Below are positions 24,801 to 34,425 of a DNA stretch of 64,000 bases, one piece after another. A program made the translations under genes and the position numbers. The notes beneath the pieces are model-generated. The model was given only the letters and a program-made list of their open reading frames with translations, ran no database searches and was not told the DNA's origin. Each line of letters starts with the position of its first letter. Positions within the stretch are counted from its first letter, which is position 1. Origin of the DNA: Dermatophagoides farinae (taxonomy: Eukaryota > Arthropoda > Arachnida > Sarcoptiformes > Pyroglyphidae); contig NC_134685.1 of the NCBI RefSeq assembly GCF_024713945.1, forward strand, positions 3,405,001 to 3,469,000, read 5' to 3'.

Positions 24801-25798
24801 TCAGAAATGAAAATGAATTTACACTATTGTGTTTGTACGTTGATGACGCTATATTGGCTTCTACTGTACCCGGTAAAGTGGAAAATCTGTTCGATAAAAT
24901 TGGCCAAATATTTGAAATTCGTAAGGTCAATTCTCAAAAATATCTTGGTATCGAGTTTACTAGAGATAGATCCTCAAGAACAATTTGTCTGCATCAACGT
25001 GATTATCTCGAAGGTAAACTAAAGATGTTTAACATGGGCGAAAGTCGAAAAGTGGACACACCGTTTGCAACTGGAACCAACGCATATGAAGAATCGCCAG
25101 CTAATGATGATTATCCGTTCAGGCAAGCGATTGGGGCTTTATTGTATTTGTCGTGTAAGACAAGGCCAGACATTGCGTTTTGTGTATCTTTGCTGGCAAG
25201 ATTTGCTGACCGTACCACAAGTATTCATATTTCAATGTTGAAACGTTTGTGGAGATACTTGAATGGTAGCAAAGATTATGGTATTGTGCTCGGTGGACGT
25301 GATCCTAAATGTGTTGCCTATGCTGATGCAGATCTGGCAGGAGATAAAGACAATGGACGATCTACTACTGGTCATATAATTTTTTATGGTATCGGTCCTA
25401 TTGTTTGGAAGACTAAACTGCAGAAGTGTGTAATTGATAATACAGCGGAAGCTGAATTCATTTCTGTATCGGTTTGTTCGAAGGATATTCGTTATATCCT
25501 GAATTTGTTGAATAATCTCAAAATTCCTGTCAATGTACCAATCATTCATTGTGATAACCAAGCTGCGGTTAATCAGTTGTTTTCAGAAAATATATCGTTG
25601 CGGCTTCGACATATCAATGTTAAGTACCTGATGGTTCGTGATTTAATTGCCCGTGGTCAAATTAGTATCAAATGGATAGCTACCGATCATCAGATGGCCG
25701 ATGTATTAACGAAGCCGTTGAGCCGGAAAAATCATCAATCGTTTATCGAGTTTCTCCGGATGACTAACATTCCAGTTCGAGAAACGGGGGAGTGTTAA
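21839..25798 (+). CDS. Copia gag-pol polyprotein, intact, 1319 aa
   Basis: A single uninterrupted frame encodes the whole polyprotein. Seen in order: a UBN2-type gag region (about 1-220); a CCHC zinc knuckle (C230, C233, H238, C243); an aspartic protease motif ADCGAS with D307 (Cys where Ser or Thr is usual); the HHCC pre-integrase region near 442-482; an integrase core with D508, D570 and E606 (35-residue gap between the last two); reverse transcriptase with YVDD at 1000-1003; and RNase H with D1163 and a TAEAEF motif. Nucleic-acid copying and insertion are inferred from these families. The ATG at 21839 is the first in frame; an upstream extension has no ATG. The stop codon lies inside the 3' LTR. 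Confidence 0.95.
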   Translation: MSEKNQSIVKTLKLGEVTYRQWHVTLMDALEALELDEFVKDFKYERAEKETPITKKEKSQIAKAKNIIRLSINGDDLESIMECSTPKEMIAELDRKYRGPGAKSGWELLREFDTVKFEGSVQGLFSKLRQLFAAFGDKGITLPHYCINSKVRALLPIEYDEMCKMVDIYNGGRPESEYMTDKQFESELLRFEREKNLKSAGTSTSLVAASKSWKNVPNVSSKKKTFRGNCNHCGLKGHMEKFCRQKRNASKDGGQSSNNTKSGNTDLASLSAVVEISDVDDRISNVSSSLSSLALVSTSSPVTFLADCGASHHVVNDRSLLTNIRQTTRRILTLSGIVNGPEQGDMPCQLFNGEKWLPMLIKDVFYIPNQPFNLIAIGKICSNDGVKEITSKNGMTIYHNDDPILVGYWSKKYLNVIELQIRIDVSSVKDIVNVAVKSMAQWHERFGHFSTKTIGKMIKENRIDGIPDSLVKDMDYCTPCKIGKITDISHRIESDNPHVKPGMKLHLDIGGYTDSSIHGNRYFLLAIDDCSRFVKVVFMKTRDQTLDKFKRIVNEIKLETGNNVLCIRTDMGSEFRSSLFQKYLESCGIGHEKATVDTPQQNGRCERAMRTLMDHAISMLSSTDLPRFLWDEAVNCSAYLMNRVLNSRNEIPYEKYFGIKPDVSNLRIFGSEGQALNKNKINKLDSKSKVVRMVGYEGQKIYRVYVPDSRHVELCSSVIFNEKPKCIVQPISPSGTSPTANDNDNEPKTVTFFGDVSDDDDSDQSGSGSDRRGPGRPIGSKNQQYQRNEERMQSLRDVPGRSIVGICVACHEPSTYDEAINSIESVKWQEAMDREYRQLMKHRTWQIVEKPKDVPIVSVKWIYTIKDDGRYKARLVARGFEQKSNSLDIYSPVVQMDVIRLFFSLVASWNMDLVQFDCSNAFLNGDINETVYVNQPPGFDDGTGRVCLLTKGLYGLRQSPRSWNRKFDEAIVLLGFQSSILDPCLYFIRNENEFTLLCLYVDDAILASTVPGKVENLFDKIGQIFEIRKVNSQKYLGIEFTRDRSSRTICLHQRDYLEGKLKMFNMGESRKVDTPFATGTNAYEESPANDDYPFRQAIGALLYLSCKTRPDIAFCVSLLARFADRTTSIHISMLKRLWRYLNGSKDYGIVLGGRDPKCVAYADADLAGDKDNGRSTTGHIIFYGIGPIVWKTKLQKCVIDNTAEAEFISVSVCSKDIRYILNLLNNLKIPVNVPIIHCDNQAAVNQLFSENISLRLRHINVKYLMVRDLIARGQISIKWIATDHQMADVLTKPLSRKNHQSFIEFLRMTNIPVRETGEC
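25786..25792 (+). promoter_or_regulatory. Polypurine tract
   Basis: GGGGGAG immediately precedes the 3' LTR and would prime plus-strand DNA synthesis. It is also coding, for the last residues of the polyprotein. Confidence 0.75.
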
Positions 25799-26021
25799 TG
25801 AGTAAATGGTTCTCTCTCAGAATGTTTGACGTTTGGTACGTCTTTTATGAATTGCCCAAGTGAGCAGATTTTGGGTTCTCTTTGTTCTCTCTTAAAATAA
25901 ACATATGTAATTTATTCAACGTTTGTCTTTTGATATTCATGTATTTCCATTGATTATAACTTTTTCATTAAAATATAATTCAATAAAATAATCAAGTTAT
26001 TTATATCACAAAACATCAACA
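25793..26021 (+). repeat. 3' LTR of the copia element
   Basis: 229 bp. The first six bases (TGTTAA) supply the last Cys codon and the stop codon of the gag-pol frame. Compared with the 5' LTR it carries two small insertions and five substitutions, four of them C/T. Confidence 0.93.
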
Positions 26022-26026
26022 ATCAT

Positions 26027-29000
26027 CATTATCATCAAAACAAAGAACAAAGACTTCAAGTTGGATGAGTAAATCTGTATGTGTGTGTGTTTGTCGATGT
26101 TCTTATCTTTTATTTTTCTCGAATTTTTTTTTTGTTTTTTTTCTGATTTTCTCGCTATTCTAAATTCATTAGTTTCAATGTATAACAATGACAACAGCAA
26201 CAACAGTGGCAGCAATATAAAGTGATGATCTAACAGCCTTACGTCATTATATAATGTCATTATCATGTTTGATATGATGATGATGGATGATGTGGATGAT
26301 GGAACGAAACAATGAAAATAACCGATGATGTCGTTTTTTTTGGACCATCCATGGATGATGATTAGATTTACAAGAATAATAGAATAGAAAATGGAATGAC
26401 TTATGAATACAATGAACACATTTTGGTCGAATGTGCAACAACTTTAAATTATAAAGTTAGTGATAATTTTTCACAATTGCCGACAAAAATGATGAAAAAA
26501 ATGTTTAAATTCTGTGACATTCTGGTGATGATGAACGAAATTCCAGATGATAAATGTGTTTGTGTGTCTGTGTGTGTGTTCCAGGAAACATTCGATTAGT
26601 GTTTTATACAAACGATTAACAAATTCTATTTGTCTATTTCATCAATTTCATGTGATGAAATGCAAGCAAAACTCTTTCATCAACATCTTTTTTCTTGCAA
26701 CAATCGGCCAATTGAATTATTTTCTATACGAGAATCTAATAAATCGTTCAAAATGAATTTCATTTTTCATTCATCATCCGTGTGTGTGTGTGTGTATCAA
26801 GTGTCCACATCCATTTCTGATGTGAAAATCAATCTTTTTTCTCTCGGTTTCAATCTTTGTTTCCAACAACGACTATGACAAAGTATGATATATATCTCCA
26901 ATGTTGACCTAGAATACACACAACGATTAAAATGTTTTTGATGCTACTTTTTTGACGACGACGACGACGACAAATCATTTATTCTCCGACAAATTCGTCG
27001 TTCAATTTAATTCATTGTTTTCTGTTGTTTGTGCAGAAATAGAAATAGAAAAACAACCAGAGCGATCCAGAAACATTGAAAATTTGATTTATTCCAAATT
27101 GAGTAGTTATTTCATCATCATCATCAGAAGATGAATTTTGAATAACAAGAATATGGTCTGTTGGGTGTTTGTGTTCCGGATCTTCTTCCTTGTTGTTGTC
27201 GCCAATTTTTCCGGTTTCATTGGACAACAATAAAAACAATTGTAATAATAATAATTTATGATTCACATTTTCCAAAAAACCAATGTTTCTGGTTTATTTT
27301 TTATTTTTTTTTTTTTTTGGTTGGATTCTGGCCGACAACAAAAAAGTTTGGCCAAACACCCCACACACACACACACCAAACTCGATAAAGTTTCAAATAA
27401 CCAAAAAAAAAAAACTTTCACATTCTCATTTTTTGAAGGGGGTCATTAACATATAACTGGTGGGAAAAAATGTGTACATTTCTTTCAAATATTGTAATCT
27501 TTAAGCCATTTTTTTGTAGATTTCACACACACACACATGTTCAGAATCATTGAATTATAGAATAACGAACGAATGGGTTATTTTTTTCTCACACTCTCTC
27601 AATCTGTTTCGATTTTTTTCCATTTTCTGCTGTTTCGGACATCCACTATCTGTGTGTGTGTGTATGTTTGTGTTTATGATGGTTTTTGATTTCGAGTTAC
27701 AAAATTAATTATTCTTTCTTTTTTTCCGTTCAACGAACAAAAAAAAACGAAAAACCAACCCGTAATGTTTAGGATGGCCTAAATCTAAATATTTAGTCGG
27801 GTTTGTCTGATCTAATCTGATCTGGTTGCTGTTGCAGATCCATTAATCTGAAGTTTTTTTTGTTGTTGTCCATTTTCCTTTGTTATCGTTTTTAAATTCA
27901 ATAAATGGATGGCAGCAACCGGGAAAAAAGGAAAACAAAAAACGATTTAAAAGGGTCCGAATTTCGGTTGAGTGAGAGAGAGAGAGAGAGAGAGAAAACA
28001 AAAAGAGGCCAGCAAAATGATGGTTCAAGCAAAAACAACAAACAAACTTTGACATAATGTAAAATCATTTGGCGAACTGGCCTGTGTACGAATATTCAAA
28101 AAAGCAATGAGCAATACATCAGCCTGGAATGAAAGTTTTCATCCACAACAACAACAACAACTAAAGGCTAAAATGAAAAAAAAACAAAAAGAGTAGCCTC
28201 TTATCGGCGCCACCAATAAAAATAAACGAAAGCGAATTATGAGAAAAACATTTGCATTCGATTTTTATCGAGTTATGGCTATAGCACTACGACCACCACC
28301 ATCATCATTATCATACATGATGATCGAAAAGTTTTCATCATCATGTAATTTCTTTGAATGAAGAAGAAAAAAACTTTACCATTCATATTTTATTCTTTGT
28401 GTTTTTTTGTTGTTGTTGTTGTTGTTTTGTGTCATTATTCTTATTGTTTCTACTACTGTTGAATTTTGTTTCCATTTTGTTGAAATTGAAAACCAAAACA
28501 AATCTGAAGAAATGACCTTTTCCCTCTGCTCTCTCTTTCCGGTAATAACCATTATCGTTATTATTATTATGGCTATAATTTGAAACTTTTTCTTGTTTTT
28601 TTTTCTAGAGGAATCATGACCTTTGATCATCATTTATTCAATTCAATCCGATTGATCAACACAATGAAATATCATCACAAATAATGCCATGAAAATATTC
28701 ATTGATTTTTCTATTTTTTTATTTGCATCATTTACCACCATCATCATGAATGAATATGCGGTATATTTTTGTCCATTTATTTACAAAAACTTTGTTGTTG
28801 TTCTAATGATTATCATTCTCTTCGTGTTTAGGAAGTGAAAGAATGAAATGGAAAAAAAACAACAACAACAACAACACTGTTATTGAAACAATGAAACAAA
28901 ACTCGATATCATCCACCCGAACACCGCCAACTTCTAAGAAAAAAACGGGCATTATGAAATGAATGAATCATCTGAATCCAGGAAAGAAAAAAAAAACAAG

Positions 29001-30669
29001 GAATCCAAACACACACACACACAGAATGAGTAGCGATACGGTATTTACATTTAGACCGAATTATTAATATTTTTTTTTTTTTTTTGGTTTCATTTTTACC
29101 ATTTCTAGATCTATATATGGAATATAATAGACAAAACCGAATAAACAAACAAAAATAAAACAGAAAAAAATCGAAACAAAATTCAAACTAAAATCCCGAA
29201 TCAACCCTATTATATACACCAAACCCAAAAAACAACAGCGACGAAACAACTCGTTATCATCATCATCATCTCAACATCATCATAATCCCTTGTATACTTG
29301 CGAATACTATCATTGGATGGATCATCATGAAAGCAACGATGAAGATGAGAAGAAAAAAAAACATTTTCCCGTTTAAAAATATAATGAAAATAATGGGCCA
29401 CCCGTATGTGACAAATCTAAACCAATGAATATTGAAGACAGAGAGAGAATGGCGAAAAAATCGATGATAAAACCGGGAATGTTTTTTTTCGCTTTCTTCG
29501 GGAAATCCAATTTTTTTGTTCATAGTTTATTTATACGTGTGTATATGTGGATGGCGGATCGTTAACTAAATTAACGATGATTGTTGTCTGGTTTATTTTT
29601 CCGGGAAAAGTTTTTTTTTTGCTTCTATTTTCCATAGATGTATGCAAACGGCGATTGATTGAAAGATTCGTGCCGTTACACTATTTGTTATATAGAAATT
29701 TAAATTTTCTCTAATGAGTCATTCAAAATTTCAAAATCAATAATAAACAAAAAGAATCCGCAATGTTTGATGGTGAATGGATATAAAGTTTATTTGTTTC
29801 ATTTCTTCTTGGTTTTTTTTCGTTTTAATAATTCCTGGGGCAATTCACTGATGTGTTTAGTATACTTTTGGTATTGATTTTGTGAAAATTTCGGTTTTTT
29901 TTCGTTACTTGATAATCATTTCATTTGGTTATCGCATATCACTAAAGTTCCAGGCGAGTAGAAGTTGGACTCTACCAATAATAATGACCAACGATGATGA
30001 TGATGACTGAAAAATGAAATAAAATGAATGATCAACAGACCATGCAAAAAAGCGAAACAAACGAATTTCGTGGGTATTTAACCAGTTTAAATGAAACACA
30101 TCTCGGACACTGTGTGTATGTGTATGTGTACCCGTGAACGGAAATTTGTTTTCATCACCCAATTATAAAACAAAAAGGGCTGTAATAGAAACAATGAAAA
30201 AAAGGGAAAATTCTCGATGATAAATGTGTCGGTCCGAAGACGATAAAGTGAAAAAAAGGTCAAAGACTTTTGACAATTTGTTAACAAAATGTTCAAAAAA
30301 TAAAATGAAAAGCTGAAAAATGAATTACTAAATGAATTGGTTCAATTATTTTCACACTCATCTTCATGTTGTTTTTTTTTCATTCAACTAACTAACATTC
30401 ATTCTAATAAATTTGAATTTTATTTTATTCTATATCAAAACATAAAGCGCCGTCTTGTGCTTATAAATACAACCGATGTTCACTTTGTACTTTTGAATTT
30501 AATAGATGGAAGCACTGCAGTTTGTTTATTTTGAATTTTGAATTTATTTACTGTTCGAATCATCATCATCATCATTCATCATATATGTCGATAATAAAGT
30601 AAACGAAACGATTTTTAAAAAATAAACAAGAGAATTTTGATCATCATCATCATCAATTTCGAAATAGAA
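26027..30669. other. Intergenic, 4.6 kb, no gene seen
   Basis: This stretch lies between the retrotransposon and the 3' end of the dehydrogenase gene. It is dominated by ATC/GAT, CA/TG and poly-A/T simple sequence. Frames of 60-137 codons occur on both strands but have no protein-like composition. No RNA gene was recognised. Confidence 0.5.
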
Positions 30670-31604
30670 TCATGATGAAGTAGCCAATGCAAGTGCACTG
30701 TATAAAGCACCACCATCGATGAGCAAACAACTGCCGGTCATAAATTTAGCATATTCCGAGCCAACATAGACAACCAAATCTGCTACATCATTCGGTTCAC
30801 CAATTATTCCGATGGGTGATGATCGCCGTAAAAATTCTTCTTGTTGAGCCACTTGTTCTGCATTAAGACCGATTGCATTCAAGAAATTCGTACGAACACC
30901 ACCCGGACTAATTGTGAAATATTGGTAAAATGAAAAACAAAATTGATCAAAAAAATCAGCAAACTTACTCTACACAATTTACTCGAATTCCTTTTGGACC
31001 AAGTTCTAATGCACTCACACGGGTAAACATATCGATCGCTGCTTTGGCCATACAATATCCATAAAATCCTACTAACTGTCATCAAAAAAAAATCGAAAAT
31101 CAAAATTTAACAAATCACTTTCATTCAGATATGAAAATTTACCGGTTTTGTACCACAAACACTTGAAATATTGATAATATTTCCACGTGTTTGTTCCAGA
31201 TATGGCGCAGCCATCAATGTTAGATTGATTGTAGCACGAACATCTAATCGCATCACCTTATCGAATGTATCCAATGATTTTGGATCAAATATCGATGTAA
31301 TCTGTGCATAGCCAGCATTATTGATCAATAAATCTAATCGTCCAAACATTTGAATTGTTGATTGTATCAAACGTTTGGCATCATCATCAATGGTAATATC
31401 GGCAATCACTTCTAATGGTTTCAATTTTTTTGGTGATAATTGTTGACATTCATTCGATACACGATTGACATTTTCACGTGAACGACCAGTGATGACAATC
31501 ATTGCACCTAATTGTGCAAAACGTTTTGCAATACTTTCACCGATACCTGAACTTGAACCGGTTACCAATACAACTTTATTTGAATAATCAAATTTTATTG
31601 ACAT
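30670..31604 (-). CDS. Classical short-chain dehydrogenase/reductase, 268 aa
   Basis: Three exons on minus: 31604-31143, 31075-30969 and 30907-30670. Introns of 67 and 61 bp have GT...AG ends with phases 0 and 2, and the total length divides by three. The protein has the NAD(P)-binding TGSSSGIG motif near the N-terminus, an NNAG motif, the catalytic Ser in INISSVCG, the catalytic YCMAK pair (YxxxK) at the start of exon 2, and a PGGVRT segment after it. Length is normal for the classical family. Such enzymes oxidise or reduce carbonyls or alcohols; the substrate cannot be read. A TTTTTTTTTGCAG acceptor just upstream of the ATG suggests a 5' untranslated intron. Confidence 0.92.
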
Positions 31605-31981
31605 TTTGTGAATTTTGTTATTTTTTCTTTGCTGCAAAAAAAAACAACAAATAACCATTAATAATAAGGAACAAGAATCATCACAAAACAATGGACACAA
31701 TAAGTAATGTTAAGTGTTTATATAACCCCGAATATAACACACTCACCAATCAAAAACATTTACACCGCACTTGCAAGGATTAGATAATTTTTATTTCAAA
31801 AAATTTCCATATTTTGAAATCTGGGGACATTTCGATATTTCATTTTGTTTTTTCAAGGCAATGACGATGAACAAATTTGTAAATTTATCGATCCCGAATA
31901 AATTTGATTTTATTTTGTTGTTTGTTTAAAAAAAAATTAACTTAAAAATTTAAATCTTGAAATACACACACCATCATCATC
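31605..31981. other. Short intergenic between SDR and pseudophosphatase genes
   Basis: Holds the SDR 5' leader, with a likely 5'-UTR intron acceptor ending at about 31633, and the 3' end of the next minus-strand gene. No other feature seen. Confidence 0.5.
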
Positions 31982-32992
31982 TCAGAATGTCGTCGATTTA
32001 GTAATTGATAAATCGAGTAAATCGTTTTTACCATGTTTTTGTGCAAATTTATAGATAATTTTTTTAAATGTTCCCAATTCATTGCCACAATCATTCGCTG
32101 CTCGTGTTTCGAAACCTTTGCGAGTATATTTCATATGCAGTATTGCCTCGGATAGCCAAAGATCAGTATATTTAATTAGATAACCTATCGCCAATACAAC
32201 CGAATTCAATGAACCATCATAACAATAGATTAATGTATTGCCATTTTTTAGATAATTTTCATGTATCTTATCCGCTACATCATTCATGTATAATTTTAAT
32301 GTTCTTGGTTCTTTTGTACTAATTGGTATACGCAATGTTTCCATCATTAATTGTTGTTGCGATTGTTGCTGTAACTGTTGTTGTTGTTGTTGTTGTCGAT
32401 GTTTTTTTTGTTTTTGTTTTTGTTTTTGTCTTGGTTGTTGTTGTTGTTGTTGATCATTATTATTGTTATTATTAATGGAATTATTCATAATTTTAGGAAA
32501 ATCGACAATCGGTAAATCAATGGTAGCATTCAATAATAGATTAATATGATTTGTTTTCAATGTTTTTAGTGACAGTCCACCAAAGCTTGTAATATAAAAA
32601 TTTTGTATCACTTTATTTGTTTCGATATTTGAATGATCAATTGTAGTTCTGATTACTAGATCGGTTGATAATTCATTCTGTATAAATGATTGCAATGAAT
32701 TCAATGATATGTGTTTCTTTACAATATCAAGGCCATTATCTGTTTTTAATAATGTTTGATCACGATATAAACGTGAATCAGCTGGTAATTGAATCGATGA
32801 TATTCGACTTATTGTAAATGGCCGTATACAACGTTGATTTGTTGTTTGATCCATTTGATTCATCGTCGTACCACCGCTACCACTACCATCAATCATTTCA
32901 TTTGGATCACCATTTGCTATACAATTGTTACCATTGGTATAAGCTAAAGATCCTTGGTCTAAACATCCTATTATACAACAGTGGTTGCCCAT
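31982..32992 (-). CDS. Dual-specificity-phosphatase-like pseudoenzyme with N-terminal lipidation motif, 336 aa
   Basis: Single exon. The protein starts MGNHCC, so Gly2 could be myristoylated and Cys5/Cys6 palmitoylated. Residues about 128-166 and 218-318 match the two halves of an atypical DUSP fold: a strand and helix ending LLLNATIDLP, then IPIS, the active-site loop, and the YLIKYTDLWLSEA helix. The loop reads YCYDGSLNS: Cys257 is kept, but the usual His before it is Tyr256 and the usual Arg is Asn263. The general-acid Asp region (IPISTKEP) also lacks Asp. Catalysis is therefore unlikely; a membrane-bound scaffold or phosphopeptide-binding role is inference. A Gln/Asn/Lys-rich insert (about 172-217) splits the fold. 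No intron and no frame break argue against a decayed gene. Confidence 0.72.
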   Translation of the reverse strand: MGNHCCIIGCLDQGSLAYTNGNNCIANGDPNEMIDGSGSGGTTMNQMDQTTNQRCIRPFTISRISSIQLPADSRLYRDQTLLKTDNGLDIVKKHISLNSLQSFIQNELSTDLVIRTTIDHSNIETNKVIQNFYITSFGGLSLKTLKTNHINLLLNATIDLPIVDFPKIMNNSINNNNNNDQQQQQQPRQKQKQKQKKHRQQQQQQQLQQQSQQQLMMETLRIPISTKEPRTLKLYMNDVADKIHENYLKNGNTLIYCYDGSLNSVVLAIGYLIKYTDLWLSEAILHMKYTRKGFETRAANDCGNELGTFKKIIYKFAQKHGKNDLLDLSITKSTTF

Positions 32993-33185
32993 TTTGAATT
33001 ATCGATCCAAATAAGAATCATACACAAAATTTCAATAAATTTTCAATGATTTTATTTATAATCTACATCGACAACAATCAAATTTACATTATTAAATCAA
33101 TAATCAATAATTACAATTATGAATTTACAGTGGTCAAATGAAATAAAACAATTATTATGATTATGATTACACTATCATCACAGTT

Positions 33186-34028
33186 TCATTTTATAGAATT
33201 GGTAGCTAGTTGATCGGCCATTTCATTACCATAATCGCCTGAATGTGCACGTACTTTGGTCCAGATTAGTCGGTCCATTTTATTCATTTCTTCATCCAGG
33301 CGCATAAATTCATGTTTATTCTTGACCGATTCACCAGTCGATAATTTCCAACCATTACGTTTCCATTTCGGCAGCCATTCGGTCATCGATACAATCATAA
33401 ATTTTGAATCCGTATGAATATCTAAGGTTCGATAATTATTTTTCAAAGCTGTTTGAATAGCCACGATAGCTGCTTCAATTTCAGCACGATTGTTTGTTTG
33501 ACGACCGACGAGTAGTCGAGAAACATTATCATTATGATCGATAGCCCAAAATACGCCAATACCGGCTTTGGCATTACGTTTGCCATTATTACAACATGCA
33601 CCATCTGTATAGACAATTGGATCACCCAAATGATTACGGCGAATAGTAAGAAAATCACTTTTCCTACTTCTCGGACGTTTCGGACATTTTAAACTACTAA
33701 AAATCCCAGTAGTAAGCTTTTTATCATCACTTGTTAGTTTACTCGGTTGATGGCTTGATGATCTGGGCATCGACATTGCATTTATGCGAACAGCAGAATT
33801 ATTCGCTGTTGATGTTGTTGGCAAAATTTTAGGCACCAAATTTGAATTCGAAATAGACGATGACGACGTGGTAGATTTATGATGAATATGAATAAATTCT
33901 TCGGCTTCGGATTTTGTTTTAAATTTCTTAAACTTGGCATTTTTGAAGCCTTTCACTTGTTTTTCACAATCATTCCAATCATTAAAAATTCCTGTTTGTC
34001 GGCCAATTGCAACGGCATAATAAAACAT
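33186..34028 (-). CDS. RNASEH1: Ribonuclease H1, 280 aa
   Basis: Single exon; the first ATG is at 34028. The upstream in-frame extension has no ATG. The N-terminus (1-47) is a hybrid-binding domain (YAVAIGRQTGIF, then KFKKFKTKSEAEEF), followed by a Ser-rich linker and a C-terminal RNase H domain (about 137-280). Catalytic acids are all present: D142 in TDGACC, E183 in NRAEIEA, D207 in HTDSKF and D272 in GNEMADQLA, with the basic protrusion PKWKRNGWK and the AHSGD loop. The enzyme cuts RNA in RNA:DNA hybrids; the nuclear form clears R-loops and a mitochondrial form is needed for mtDNA. No mitochondrial presequence precedes the hybrid-binding domain here. It lies tandem with ABCE1 on minus. Confidence 0.95.
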   Translation of the reverse strand: MFYYAVAIGRQTGIFNDWNDCEKQVKGFKNAKFKKFKTKSEAEEFIHIHHKSTTSSSSISNSNLVPKILPTTSTANNSAVRINAMSMPRSSSHQPSKLTSDDKKLTTGIFSSLKCPKRPRSRKSDFLTIRRNHLGDPIVYTDGACCNNGKRNAKAGIGVFWAIDHNDNVSRLLVGRQTNNRAEIEAAIVAIQTALKNNYRTLDIHTDSKFMIVSMTEWLPKWKRNGWKLSTGESVKNKHEFMRLDEEMNKMDRLIWTKVRAHSGDYGNEMADQLATNSIK

Positions 34029-34425
34029 TTTAGATTTGTTTTGTTTATTTTGAAAATCACAGCAATTCAAAAATCAAAAAATCATAAATTCAATCGTTCG
34101 ACAGTAATACAAGCACACACAACCAAAACAGACAAATTAGATGAAAAGACAACTTTTGCACATGCGCGTGTAGAATAAATTCGCGGCGAGAAAATTGACG
34201 AAATTTTTTTTTCGGGAAAAATTTTTTTAATTACAATCAAATTAAATTACGATGATGAAATGAAATATTTTTCAAATTTTATAATAATAAAATTATTAAT
34301 AATAATAATTAATCATCACCATAATAATCATGTATGACATTAATGAATAACATGTTGATGTTTTTCTTTGTTTGTCTGTTTAAATCATTTGAACATTTCG
34401 AAAATTAAAAAAATTCATCTCATCA
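34029..34425. other. Intergenic between RNASEH1 and ABCE1
   Basis: Contains the RNASEH1 promoter and 5' leader plus the ABCE1 3' UTR; AT-rich, nothing else recognised. Confidence 0.5.

Larger units (their letters stand above)
21501..26026 (+). mobile_element. Full-length Ty1/copia LTR retrotransposon with 5-bp target duplication
   Basis: The element spans 21506-26021 and is flanked by ATCAT on both sides (21501-21505 and 26022-26026). It has two near-identical LTRs that begin TGTTA and end CA, a primer-binding site at 21731, a purine tract at 25786-25792, and one frame carrying gag, protease, integrase, reverse transcriptase and RNase H in the Ty1/copia order (integrase before RT). The target duplication agrees with the family, but ATCAT is common here, so that evidence alone is weak. 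The intact frame and low LTR divergence suggest a recent insertion that may still be competent. It lies in intergenic DNA, same strand as the LRR gene. Confidence 0.95.
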
